Assembly (NCBI RefSeq): GCF_900100755.1
Contig: NZ_FNCI01000002.1
Span: forward strand, 254,951-318,950
DNA length: 64,000 nucleotides
Direction of reading: 5' to 3'
Source of the DNA: Onishia taeanensis
GTDB taxonomy: Bacteria; Pseudomonadota; Gammaproteobacteria; Pseudomonadales; Halomonadaceae
Below, piece after piece: positions 27,160-37,616 of the stretch. The notes under the pieces were generated by a model, which made no database searches, was not told the origin of the DNA, and saw only the letters and a program-made list of their open reading frames with translations. The stretch's first letter is position 1, and every line of letters begins with the position of its first letter. Position numbers and translations under genes: made by a program.

Positions 27160-28503
27160 TCACAGGTAGCCGACCACCAGGAACACTACCGTGGCGATAG
27201 CCGCGGCAATCAGCACATAGGGCAGTTGAGTCAGAGCGTGGGCCATGGGGGTACAGCCGCTGCCTTGAGCGGACAGCACGGTGGAGTCACCGTAGAAGCA
27301 GGCGTGGCTGCCAAAGGCACTGGCCGAGATGAGCGCCCCCACCACCAGCGGCATGTTGGCGTCGACGCTCATGGCCAGCGGAAGCACGATGGGCATGGCC
27401 ACGGCAAACAGGCCCCAGAATGATGCGGTGGCGAAGGCCAGGAAGGCCATGGTCACGAAGACCACCGCTGGCAGTAAGCTCGCCGTCATCATCGGTTGTA
27501 CCGTTGCGATGACGTAGTCGGTGAGTCCTAGCCCGTCGTTGACCTCCTTGAGTGCGAAGCCGGCCACCAGGGTTCCGAGGGGCATGATCATGGCCTTGAA
27601 GCCGTCCAGGGCTGTATCGAAAGTCTCGTGGAAACTCAGCAGCCGCTGGGCGCCGATCAGCACTAGCGTAACCGCCAGGGCGACAATCACGCCGCGCAGG
27701 ATGTCGATGTCGAAGTACCAGGTGAAGAACACCAGGGAGGCGATGGGCACCAGGAAGTTCAGCAGGTGGGGACGTGGCTGATTCTCGTCCACTTCCAGGG
27801 TGTTGTCATTGATGCCCGCGGGGATGGTTTGTCCACCTGCGGCACGCGCTTCGGCAGCCTTCATCGGGCCAATATTGGGAACCCAGCCCATTGCCACCAT
27901 TGGCACGATGGCGGCGGCCACCCAGGCGTAGAACATGAAGGGAATGGCCTGAATGTAGAGGCTCATGCCGTTGCCGGTGATGTCGTTTTCTTCGAGCAGG
28001 CCGGCGAAGAACACCGCCCAGGTCGAGAAGGGGACCAGGATGCACACCGGGGCCGCCGTGGAGTCGACGATATAGGCGAGTTTTTCCCGTGAAATGTTGA
28101 AGCGGTCGGTGATCTTCTTCATCGAGGAGCTGATGGTCAGGGCATTCAGGTAGTCGTCGACGAAGATGATCAGACCCAAGAACCAAGTCGTCAGTAGGCT
28201 TTGTTGGCGAGTGTGAATGCGTCGGGCCATGGTGTCGCCGAAGCTGAGCACGCCACCGGTCTTGACCAGCAGGGCGATCAAACTGCCGAACAGGCCGCAG
28301 ACCAAAATGATCCAGGTGACGGTATCGTTGCCCAGTACGGTGAGCAGGACGTCTGAGCCCTGGGTGACCACCGAGGTCGGGTCGATCATCAGCAGGCCGA
28401 CCAATGCGCCGGTCATTAGCGATTCGATGGTGCGTTTAGTGACAATGGCCATGCCCAGTACCACCAGGGTAGGGAGCAGGCTCCAAGCGCCGAAAGTTTC
28501 CAT
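27160..28503 (-). CDS. NhaC-family Na+/H+ antiporter or amine/organic-acid exchanger
   Basis: 447-aa polytopic membrane protein of the NhaC/ion transporter superfamily with about 11 hydrophobic segments. Family-typical points are IIFVDDYLNALTISSSMKKITDRF, VDSTAAPVCILVPFSTWAVFF and the late SHACFYGDSTVLSAQGSG. NhaC relatives include Na+/H+ antiporters and malate/lactate or amino-acid exchangers. Its place between an amine aminotransferase and agmatine deiminase suggests it may carry agmatine, putrescine or a product, possibly driven by Na+. That is inference from context only. Confidence 0.85.
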   Translation of the reverse strand: METFGAWSLLPTLVVLGMAIVTKRTIESLMTGALVGLLMIDPTSVVTQGSDVLLTVLGNDTVTWIILVCGLFGSLIALLVKTGGVLSFGDTMARRIHTRQQSLLTTWFLGLIIFVDDYLNALTISSSMKKITDRFNISREKLAYIVDSTAAPVCILVPFSTWAVFFAGLLEENDITGNGMSLYIQAIPFMFYAWVAAAIVPMVAMGWVPNIGPMKAAEARAAGGQTIPAGINDNTLEVDENQPRPHLLNFLVPIASLVFFTWYFDIDILRGVIVALAVTLVLIGAQRLLSFHETFDTALDGFKAMIMPLGTLVAGFALKEVNDGLGLTDYVIATVQPMMTASLLPAVVFVTMAFLAFATASFWGLFAVAMPIVLPLAMSVDANMPLVVGALISASAFGSHACFYGDSTVLSAQGSGCTPMAHALTQLPYVLIAAAIATVVFLVVGYL

Positions 28504-28578
28504 TAGATCTCTCTTGTGGTTGTTGATCTGGAAAAGGGGCAGGCTCGGCGGGCGCCCTTGGTCCCGCCGAGCTGAAGA

Positions 28579-29997
28579 TCACAGGTAGCCATCTTCCTTC
28601 AGGGACGCCGTGGTGGCTGCCAGGGCTTCGTCGAGAATGGCGATTACCTGATCGACGGTATCGCGGGTCCAGATCAGCGGTGGCGAGACGATGTTCAGGT
28701 GGCCCACCGGACGGATGATCAGGCCACGCCGCTGTGCCTCGGCGGCGACCCGGTCGCCGACTCGCGCCTCCACCGGTAGCAGGTCCTTGGTCGCTTTATC
28801 GGCTACGTTCTCCAGGCACATCATGAAGTGGCTGCCGCGGACATCGCCGACCGTTGCATGATGCGACAGCGTCTTGAGCCGCTCCTCAAGATAGGGGCCC
28901 ACCTCACGGACGTTCTCGCAGATGCTTTCGCGTTCGAGGATCTCGATGTTCTTGAGCGCCGCTGCACAGCTCACCGGATGACCGGAGTAGGTGAACCCCG
29001 TGCTCAACACGCCGCCCTTGCGCTGCGGAGTGCCCAACACTTCATAGAGCTCGTCGGAAATCAGCGTCGCTCCTAGCGGCGCATACCCCGAGGACAGTCC
29101 CTTGGCGCAGTTGATGATATCCGGCTGGGTGTCGAACACCGCCTCCGAGGCGAAGAAGTGGCCCAGTCGACCGAAGGCGGTGACCACCTCGTCGGCGATG
29201 AGGAGGATGTCGTTGGCACGGCAAACCGCCTGCATGCGCTTGAGATAGCCCTCGGGGGCGACCAGGACCCCGCCTGCGCCCATGATCGGCTCGGCGATGA
29301 AGGCGGCGATATTATCCGCCCCGATCTCGGCGATGGCGTCCTCGAACTCCTTGACCAGGTGGTCGCAGTACTCGACCTCGCTCATGCCCTCGGGGCGACG
29401 GTAGCAGTTGGCCTCGCTGAGATGGGTCACCAGGTGATCCAGGGTATCGAAGTCCCAGTTGTTGCTCTCGATGCCGGTCAGGCTGGCGGCCAGGTAGGTG
29501 GTGCCGTGGTAGGCGTTATTGCGCGAGAGGATACGCTTCTTGTCCGGCTTGCCCAGGCGGTTGAAGTAGTAATGCACCAGGCGAATGGTGGCATCGTTGG
29601 CCGTCGAGCCGCCGCAGCTATAGAAAACGTGATTGAGATGGGCCGGGGCCAGCTCGGCGAGTTTGGCGGCGAGCTCTGAGGCCGGGGCATTGGACAGGTT
29701 GTTGAACGTCGAGAAGTAGGCCATGCGAGTGGCCTGATCGGCCATGGCCTGGCCAATCTCGGCACGGCCGTGGCCGACGTTGACGCACCATAAGCCGGCA
29801 ATGCCATCGATGAAGCGATTGCCGCGCGAGTCCTGGACGTAGATGCCCTCGCTGTCGGTGATCAGGTCGCAGCCTTCCTCGTGGAAGGTGCTGAAGTCGG
29901 TGAAGGGGTGGATGAAGTGGTCCTTGTCCTTCTGCCATAGAGACTGGGTGTCGAGGGCAGGAGAGGTATGAGTCGGGCGATGCGTTGTTGTCGTCAT
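28579..29997 (-). CDS. Class III (PLP) amine aminotransferase, SpuC-like
   Basis: 472-aa fold-type I aminotransferase. The PLP lysine is K299 (INCAKGLSSGYAPLG), the PLP-ring aspartate is D269 (LIADEVVTAFGR), and GIAGLWCVNVGHGR and YSCGGSTANDATIRL are family motifs shared with putrescine-pyruvate (SpuC) and beta-alanine-pyruvate transaminases. The start ATG 29997 has AGGAGG upstream; the frame extends to 30135 without family sequence. First gene of the operon with the NhaC-type transporter and aguA. Putrescine, carbamoylputrescine or another omega-amine are possible substrates. Confidence 0.9.
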   Translation of the reverse strand: MTTTTHRPTHTSPALDTQSLWQKDKDHFIHPFTDFSTFHEEGCDLITDSEGIYVQDSRGNRFIDGIAGLWCVNVGHGRAEIGQAMADQATRMAYFSTFNNLSNAPASELAAKLAELAPAHLNHVFYSCGGSTANDATIRLVHYYFNRLGKPDKKRILSRNNAYHGTTYLAASLTGIESNNWDFDTLDHLVTHLSEANCYRRPEGMSEVEYCDHLVKEFEDAIAEIGADNIAAFIAEPIMGAGGVLVAPEGYLKRMQAVCRANDILLIADEVVTAFGRLGHFFASEAVFDTQPDIINCAKGLSSGYAPLGATLISDELYEVLGTPQRKGGVLSTGFTYSGHPVSCAAALKNIEILERESICENVREVGPYLEERLKTLSHHATVGDVRGSHFMMCLENVADKATKDLLPVEARVGDRVAAEAQRRGLIIRPVGHLNIVSPPLIWTRDTVDQVIAILDEALAATTASLKEDGYL

Positions 29998-30052
29998 GGC
30001 GAAGCCTCCTAAGGTTCGGGACCAGCCTAGCCAGCCCGGGATGGCACGCGAC

Positions 30053-30072
30053 ATATCCTGATTGGGGTATAT
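30053..30072. promoter_or_regulatory. Imperfect dyad in the aminotransferase/amidohydrolase divergent promoter
   Basis: ATATCCTGATTGGGGTATAT lies near the centre of the 149-bp divergent region. The outer ATAT/ATAT and a C-G pair are symmetric but the middle is not. A candidate site for the LuxR-type regulator at the end of the cluster; weak. Confidence 0.3.
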
Positions 30073-30146
30073 CGGTGACTGATGTGGCGCTCGTAAGGTG
30101 ATGAACAGGTAACGCCAGCCCTTAACAATCACCAACGAGGCGCACT

Positions 30147-31385
30147 ATGACGACTTCCATCGACGGCCAACGGCTGTGGGACATGCTGATGGCCATGGCC
30201 GAGATAGGCCCCACCGCGAACGGCGGCAGCTGCCGCCTGGCACTGACGCCGGAGGACGCTGCCGGCCGCCGCCAGTTGCTGGACTGGTGCGAGGAAATCG
30301 GCTGTACCTGGCGTCTTGATCAGGTCGGCAACCTGTTCATCCGTCGTCCTGGACGGCGCGATGATCTGGCCCCTGTCGCGACCGGCAGCCATCTGGATAC
30401 CCAGCCCAAGGGCGGGCGTTTCGATGGCATTCTCGGCGTGCTGGCCGGGCTCGAGGTCTTTCGCGCCCTGCATGATCAAGACATCGTCACCGAGCGCCCG
30501 CTGGAGCTGGTGGTTTGGACCAACGAAGAAGGCAGCCGCTTTGCCCCGGCCATGGTCGCTTCGGGCACCTATGCCGGCGAGTTCAGCGTCGATTACACCC
30601 TGAGCCGCCGCGACGGCGACGGCGTGACCCTGGGCGAGGCGCTGGAAGCCTGCGGCTACGCCGGCACCCTGCCGGTGGGCCAGCCACGACTGGATAGTTT
30701 CTTCGAATTACATATCGAGCAAGGGCCAGTGCTCGAGGACGCCGGCGAGTCGATCGGCGTGGTCACCGGCGTGCAGGGCATGCGCTGGTTCGATGTGACC
30801 TTCAGCGGTCAGTCGGCGCATGCCGGCCCCACCCCGATGCGGCTGCGCCATGATGCCCTGGCGGCGGCAGCGCGGCTGATCGACAGGCTGCAGACTCATG
30901 CCCTGGCCGACGATAGCGGTGCCACCAAGGTCACTTGCGGCTGCCTGGAGATTGCTTCGGCTTCGCGCAATGTGATCCCCGGCGAGGTGTGCCTTACCGT
31001 GGATCTTCGTCATGTGGATGAGGCCGAGCTCGACGCGCTCGAAGCCTATTTCGGTCAGGAGCTGGCGGCAGTGGGCGAGACCTTCGGCGTGGCGATCACC
31101 CAGCAGCGGATCTGGGCCTCGCCGGTGGTGGACTTCGCGCCGGAATGCATCGCGGCCGTGGAGCAGGCAACCCATGCCCTAGGGGTTCGCTACCGGCGCA
31201 TGATGAGCGGTGCCGGCCACGATGCCGTCTATGTATCCCGCGTCGCCCCTACCGCCATGATCTTCATTCCCTGTCGCGACGGCATCAGTCATAACGAAGC
31301 CGAATACGCCTCGCCGGAGCACTGTGCCCTGGGCGCTCAGGTGTTGTGCGATGCCCTGCTTGCACGTGCCAATCGCGCGGCCTGA
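30147..31385 (+). CDS. M20-family Zn-dependent carbamoylase/ureidohydrolase
   Basis: 412-aa amidohydrolase of the hydantoinase/carbamoylase group (allantoate amidohydrolase, beta-ureidopropionase, N-carbamoyl-amino acid hydrolase). Metal-site motifs are visible: GSHLDTQPKGGRFDG (H82, D93), TNEEGSRF (E127/E128), ELHIEQGP and the dimerisation segment FSGQSAHAGPTPM; the late GAGHDAVY carries the last histidine. These enzymes cleave ureido groups to amine, CO2 and ammonia. The neighbour aguA makes a ureido compound, so a carbamoylated C4 amine or acid is a plausible substrate; that is inference. It is followed 17 bp later by the aldehyde dehydrogenase. Confidence 0.88.
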   Translation: MTTSIDGQRLWDMLMAMAEIGPTANGGSCRLALTPEDAAGRRQLLDWCEEIGCTWRLDQVGNLFIRRPGRRDDLAPVATGSHLDTQPKGGRFDGILGVLAGLEVFRALHDQDIVTERPLELVVWTNEEGSRFAPAMVASGTYAGEFSVDYTLSRRDGDGVTLGEALEACGYAGTLPVGQPRLDSFFELHIEQGPVLEDAGESIGVVTGVQGMRWFDVTFSGQSAHAGPTPMRLRHDALAAAARLIDRLQTHALADDSGATKVTCGCLEIASASRNVIPGEVCLTVDLRHVDEAELDALEAYFGQELAAVGETFGVAITQQRIWASPVVDFAPECIAAVEQATHALGVRYRRMMSGAGHDAVYVSRVAPTAMIFIPCRDGISHNEAEYASPEHCALGAQVLCDALLARANRAA

Positions 31386-31402
31386 CTGATTAGGAGCCTT
31401 TC

Positions 31403-32911
31403 ATGAATGACATGACGCAAACCGCCCCGCAAAGCCTCGCCGACTGGCAGGCGCTGGCGGCTGCCCTCACGCTCGAATCCCGCGCTTATATCAACGATAC
31501 CTTCACTGACGCCGCCGATGGCGCCACCCTGACCACCATCAATCCGGCCACCGGCGAGACGCTCGCCGAGGTGGCGAGCTGCGACGCCGCCGATGCCGAT
31601 ACCGCGGTGGCGGCTGCGAGGCGTGCCTTCGACGGCGGCGAGTGGTCGCAACTGGCCCCGGCCGGCCGCAAGGCCGTGCTGCTGCGGCTCGCCGAGTTGA
31701 TGGAGACCCACAAGCACGAGCTGGCGCTGCTCGACACCCTGGACATGGGCAAGCCTGTCTCGAGTTCGCTCGGCGACATGGCGGGCGCCATCGGCTGCCT
31801 GCGCCACCACGCCGAATCGATCGACAAGCTTTACGGCGAGGTCGCGCCCACCGGCAACAGTGCACTCGGCCTGGTGCTGCGCGAGCCGCTGGGGGTGGTG
31901 GCCTCCATCGTGCCGTGGAACTTCCCTTTGATGATGACCGCCTGGAAGATCGCCCCGGCGCTGGCCGCCGGCAACAGCGTGATCTTGAAGCCTTCGGAGA
32001 AGTCACCGCTGTCGGCGCTGCGTCTGGCGAGCCTGGCCCGCGAGGCCGGCCTGCCGCGCGGTGTCTTCCAGGTGCTGCCGGGCTTTGGCCATACCGTGGG
32101 CAAGGCGCTGGCGCTGTCGATGGACGTCGACTGCCTGGCCTTCACCGGCTCCACCGCAGTGGGCAAGCAACTGATGCAGTACGCCGGCCAGTCGAATCTC
32201 AAAAAGGTGTTCTTGGAGTGCGGCGGCAAGAGTCCGAACCTAGTGTTCGCCGACTGTAAGGACCTGGATCGGGTGGCCCAGCATGCCGCCGGCGCGATCT
32301 TCCACAACCAGGGCGAGGTGTGCATTGCCGGCTCGCGGCTGCTGGTCGAGAACTCCATCCGCGAGGCCTTCGTCGACAAGGTGCTGGCCGCCGCCGAGCG
32401 CATGCAGCCCGGTGACCCGCTGGACCCGGCAAGCTTTATGGGCGCGATCGTGGATGACACCCAGCATGCCCGCATCTTGGACTATATCCGCAAAGGAGTA
32501 GAGGAGGGCGCTCGGCTAAGGACAGGCGGTCAGGCACTGGACGGACCGGGGCTCTTTATCCCGCCGACGGTGTTCGATGGCGTCACTGACGATATGGTGA
32601 TTGGCCGCGAGGAGATCTTCGGTCCGGTGCTGTCGGTGTTCGGTTTCGACAGCGAGGAGGAAGCGGTGCGGCTGGCCAACGACAGCGACTACGGCCTGGC
32701 GGCCGGGCTCTGGAGCCAGGACATCGATCGCATCATGCGGGTCACGCGGTGGCTTCGGTCTGGGCAGGTATTCGTCAACAACTGGGCCGAGATGGACCAG
32801 ACGGTGCCTTTTGGCGGCGTCAAACAGTCGGGCAATGGCCGCGACAAGTCCCATCACTCACTGGAGGAGTATTCCGATCTCAAGAGCGTGTGGATGACGC
32901 TGACTCCCTGA
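31403..32911 (+). CDS. NAD(P)-dependent aldehyde dehydrogenase, PuuC/KauB-like
   Basis: 502-aa class I aldehyde dehydrogenase. Catalytic C307 (NQGEVCIAGSR), general base E272 (LECGGKSPN), N173 (VPWNFP) and K196 (ILKPSEKSP) are all present. The sequence style (RAYINDTFTDAADGATLTTINPATGE) is that of gamma-glutamyl-gamma-aminobutyraldehyde and 4-guanidinobutyraldehyde dehydrogenases. It would oxidise the aldehyde produced by the divergent aminotransferase. Good ribosome binding site (AGGAG). Ends the rightward operon before a strong terminator. Confidence 0.92.
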   Translation: MNDMTQTAPQSLADWQALAAALTLESRAYINDTFTDAADGATLTTINPATGETLAEVASCDAADADTAVAAARRAFDGGEWSQLAPAGRKAVLLRLAELMETHKHELALLDTLDMGKPVSSSLGDMAGAIGCLRHHAESIDKLYGEVAPTGNSALGLVLREPLGVVASIVPWNFPLMMTAWKIAPALAAGNSVILKPSEKSPLSALRLASLAREAGLPRGVFQVLPGFGHTVGKALALSMDVDCLAFTGSTAVGKQLMQYAGQSNLKKVFLECGGKSPNLVFADCKDLDRVAQHAAGAIFHNQGEVCIAGSRLLVENSIREAFVDKVLAAAERMQPGDPLDPASFMGAIVDDTQHARILDYIRKGVEEGARLRTGGQALDGPGLFIPPTVFDGVTDDMVIGREEIFGPVLSVFGFDSEEEAVRLANDSDYGLAAGLWSQDIDRIMRVTRWLRSGQVFVNNWAEMDQTVPFGGVKQSGNGRDKSHHSLEEYSDLKSVWMTLTP

Positions 32912-32956
32912 GGGCGGAGTGACCGCGAGTCACCAGAGGCGTGTGTTTCTTCCCTT

Positions 32957-32988
32957 GTCGGTCGTGGTTAGTCCCGACCGACTTTTTT
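32957..32988. terminator. Terminator between aldehyde dehydrogenase and luxR-type gene
   Basis: 8-bp arms GTCGGTCG / CGACCGAC followed by six Ts on the plus strand. Lies in the convergent gap. Confidence 0.9.
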
Positions 32989-32992
32989 GTGG

Positions 32993-33817
32993 TCAGCCGC
33001 TCTGCCGACGGGACACCAGCGCCACGTGATCGAGGAACAGTCGAAAGAGCTGCGACTGGCTGGAGACATCGAGGCGCTGATAGATATGTTTGCGGTGGAC
33101 CTTGACGGTGCCGTCACTGATACCGAGTTCGCGGGCTGCCGACTTGGTGGAATGACCCGCCAATAGCAGCCGGACGATCTCCCGTTCGCGCTGGGTCAGG
33201 GCTTCCTGGCCAAAGCTATCGAAGGCGGCTTCCACCGGTTCAGGTTCCTCCAGGCGCGCTTGAAAGCTGTGGCCTTGCCACTTCCAGTATTCGCCGAGCA
33301 GGGCGTTCACCACCGGCATGATGTGGCGCAATGTCAGCATGTCGCGCCGTGTCACCGGCGGGCCATCCCGATGAAAGCCTAGCGATACCATCATCACCAC
33401 GTCGGTATCGACGCGGGCGAAGAGCCCGATTTCGTCGGAGAGGCTCAGGGCACGATAGTAGTAGTGATAATACTCGCTACTCTCGAAGCGGTCGGGTGCC
33501 AGTTCACGCAGCCGATAGGCCCCCTGGTCGAGGCCGTCATGCACTGCCTTGAAAAAGGGGTCGAGCAGGTAGGCCCGGCTCAGGTAGCGGTCTATGCACT
33601 GCTCGCGACGGTCTTGCGGATAGTTATCGTGAATCAGCAAGGGCCGGTGGTGGCCCTTGTAGGTGTTGATCAGGATGGTGTTGAACTCGATCAGCTCGTG
33701 CAGGGCCCGCTCCAGCATGGTGGGAAAACCACTGCCCGGCGCCGCCTGGATCATGCGTGCGAGACTTTGATGCCATTCCAGGGCGGCGGCGTTGGCGAGG
33801 AGGTCATGCTGATTCAT
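32993..33817 (-). CDS. LuxR-type transcriptional regulator without receiver domain
   Basis: 274-aa protein with a C-terminal LuxR helix-turn-helix at about 210-265 (LTQREREIVRLLLAGHSTKSAARELGISDGTVKVHRKHIYQRL). The N-terminal 200 residues do not carry the phosphoacceptor pattern of a response regulator and I do not recognise an autoinducer-binding motif set. It is convergent with the aldehyde dehydrogenase, so it is a likely regulator of the agmatine/amine cluster. Its ligand is unknown. Confidence 0.85.
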   Translation of the reverse strand: MNQHDLLANAAALEWHQSLARMIQAAPGSGFPTMLERALHELIEFNTILINTYKGHHRPLLIHDNYPQDRREQCIDRYLSRAYLLDPFFKAVHDGLDQGAYRLRELAPDRFESSEYYHYYYRALSLSDEIGLFARVDTDVVMMVSLGFHRDGPPVTRRDMLTLRHIMPVVNALLGEYWKWQGHSFQARLEEPEPVEAAFDSFGQEALTQREREIVRLLLAGHSTKSAARELGISDGTVKVHRKHIYQRLDVSSQSQLFRLFLDHVALVSRRQSG

Positions 33818-33911
33818 TGGCAGCCATTAGCGCGATGAGAAACGCCGTTCAGAATAGCATTCCCCACCTCGTCGGTAAGGGCATCCTGCGTTGAATGGCG
33901 TCGGGCGCCCA

Positions 33912-34562
33912 CTAGCGCCGGCGCCCCTTGCCGCTCTTGCCGGCCGGCTTCTTCTTGCGCGGGGTCGGCTTGGGCGCTTCCGGTGGAACCCGGTAGTTGA
34001 GATAAAGGTCCAGAACCAGCTCGGGCAGTTGGCGTACCAGCGACTCGAGGCGGGCCTCGTCGCCGGCGAGGTCGGCCATGTCCGGTTCGTCGTCGAATAG
34101 CCCCGATAGCGCCATGAACGGCAGCAGCAGGGTGGCGGCACTCTCTTCGTCGCCTTCGAACCAGGCGGCTTCGTCGAGGAATACCGCCTCCATGAAGGCC
34201 GCGCACCAGTCGCCGATCGGCGTTTCCGCCGGTGCGATGCCGCCAAGCTCAAGGTCGAAGGGCAGCTCAGGAAGACCGCCCTGTTCCATGGTCGAGATGG
34301 CATTCGCCTTAAGCGCTTCCAGGAGCCCCAGGATCTCGTCGCGCTCGGCGCTGTCCGTGAAGTCTGGCTCGCCGTGGAAAAGCTCGCCGACCCAGGTGGT
34401 GGCGGGCGTTTCCCGGGGTGCGACGGCCAAGGCCACCAGAAAACCGTGGGCGCCAATCACATCCAGGGCATCGGCGTCGACGCGCTCGGATTCGAGGAAG
34501 TCGTCGAGGCGGTCGAGTGCCTCGTCGTCGATCAGGGGCGTGGGAACGGGGGTCTCTGACAT
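33912..34562 (-). CDS. YecA/YgfB family (UPF0149) protein
   Basis: 216-aa acidic protein with the UPF0149 pattern: DRLDDFLESERVDADALDVIGAHGFLVALAVAP at the start, a central WCAAFMEAVFLDEAAWF and a highly basic tail (PTPRKKKPAGKSGKGRRR). It lacks the C-terminal SEC-C zinc motif of full YecA, ending in a lysine/arginine stretch instead. No established function. Start ATG 34562 (MSETPVPTPLI) chosen because the frame upstream overlaps the divergent sprT-like gene. Confidence 0.8.
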   Translation of the reverse strand: MSETPVPTPLIDDEALDRLDDFLESERVDADALDVIGAHGFLVALAVAPRETPATTWVGELFHGEPDFTDSAERDEILGLLEALKANAISTMEQGGLPELPFDLELGGIAPAETPIGDWCAAFMEAVFLDEAAWFEGDEESAATLLLPFMALSGLFDDEPDMADLAGDEARLESLVRQLPELVLDLYLNYRVPPEAPKPTPRKKKPAGKSGKGRRR

Positions 34563-34642
34563 CGGAAATCTCGTCGTCGGTCTCGCCAGGGAGAATAAGA
34601 GGCACTTTACGCGCCTAGCATGGCGCGCCATTCTAGCATCCC

Positions 34643-35218
34643 ATGACCACCCCATCTTCTTCCGCTGCCGTTTTGCCCACGCCGCTTCCCGAAGAGCTCG
34701 AGTCGCTGGACGCCGCGTCCCTGAACGCTCGCCTGTATCAGCGTGTCGAAGACGCCTTCCAGCTTTGCCGAGAAGTCCATCCGGCCCTGCCTCGGCCAAA
34801 GATATGGCTCGACCTGCGGGGCAAGAGCGCCGGCCAGGCGCATTTCGGGCGCGGCGGGCTGCGCTTCAATGCCCAGCTTTATGCCGAGAATCGCCAGGCG
34901 TTTCTCGTCGAGGTGGTGCCCCACGAGATGGCGCATTGGCTGGTTTGGCACCTCGATGAAGGGCCCCGGCTGCGTCCCCATGGCCATGAGTGGAAGACCG
35001 TCATGCGCCAGTTGTTCGGGCTTTCGCCCAGCACCACCCATCGCTTCGATGTGGGCCGGGCAAGCCCTACGCCTTATCGCTATGCTTGTGGCTGTCAGGA
35101 GCACTTCTTCAGTTTACGCCGGCACCGGCGGGCCCTGCGGGGGCAGGCGTATCGCTGTCGACAGTGTGCCGAGACCTTGGTCTATCAATGTGTGCTGTCT
35201 TCCGAGAAAAGCCAGTAA
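34643..35218 (+). CDS. SprT-like zinc metalloprotease family protein
   Basis: 191-aa protein with the HEMAH motif at residues 94-98 (VVPHEMAHWLVWHL), a third ligand in the following HGHEWK and a C-terminal zinc ribbon (YACGC..CRQCAETLVY). The domain plan matches bacterial SprT and, distantly, the eukaryotic DNA-protein crosslink protease SPRTN. Proteolytic activity of bacterial SprT is not established. Divergent from the YecA-like gene, 80 bp apart. Confidence 0.88.
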   Translation: MTTPSSSAAVLPTPLPEELESLDAASLNARLYQRVEDAFQLCREVHPALPRPKIWLDLRGKSAGQAHFGRGGLRFNAQLYAENRQAFLVEVVPHEMAHWLVWHLDEGPRLRPHGHEWKTVMRQLFGLSPSTTHRFDVGRASPTPYRYACGCQEHFFSLRRHRRALRGQAYRCRQCAETLVYQCVLSSEKSQ

Positions 35219-35252
35219 GCTACTGTTATGCAATAAGATTGAGGGTCTACCA

Positions 35253-35297
35253 ATGTCTAAAAGGCGCGGCCGCGAGCAGGGGTATATGCTGGACTAG
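35253..35297 (+). CDS. Possible 14-codon leader peptide upstream of acs
   Basis: ATG TCT AAA ... TAG encodes MSKRRGREQGYMLD, preceded by GAGGG at 6-base spacing, and ends 78 bp before the acs start. It is rich in arginine. It may be a regulatory leader or chance; nothing else supports it. Confidence 0.25.
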   Translation: MSKRRGREQGYMLD

Positions 35298-35375
35298 CTT
35301 TCCGGGTCGGCGGCGAGGGATGAACCGCGGCCGGCAACATTCCATTTCTGGCACTCTTCTGGACGAGGTTCCTCA

Positions 35376-37325
<1,950 letters not shown>

Positions 37326-37449
37326 CGTTTCCTGAACCGACGAATCAGGAAGGGACCCCAACCCGCGCCAGGAGCCTGGAAGGCGTTGATGCCTGCCAGG
37401 TGTCCAAGGGGGCAGGGGGCACGCCAGCCCGGGGTTCTTTTCTGTCTCT

Positions 37450-37473
37450 TACCGGCCTTCGGGCCGGTTTTTT
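37450..37473 (+). terminator. Rho-independent terminator between acs and crbR
   Basis: ACCGGCC / GGCCGGT stem with loop TTCG-like and six Ts. About 125 bp after acs. crbR therefore has its own promoter between here and 37617; the bases TACCATGGGGTA (37530-37541) form a small dyad in that stretch. Confidence 0.9.
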
Positions 37474-37616
37474 GCGCTGTGACAAGTAAATGTCGACAAC
37501 TCCCCTGTATGCTTGGGAATACCCGCTACCATGGGGTAACATGCGGTAATACAACGGCGAACCCACCAACATCACCGGTACGTTGGTCGCTGAAAAGAGG
37601 ATCCGGAGGAGTCTCA

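Noticed and set aside
37326-37449. Small RNA gene between acs and crbR
   Set aside because: The region is GC-rich with imperfect pairing and ends at a terminator, but no promoter or known sRNA pattern could be found; it reads as the acs 3' untranslated region.
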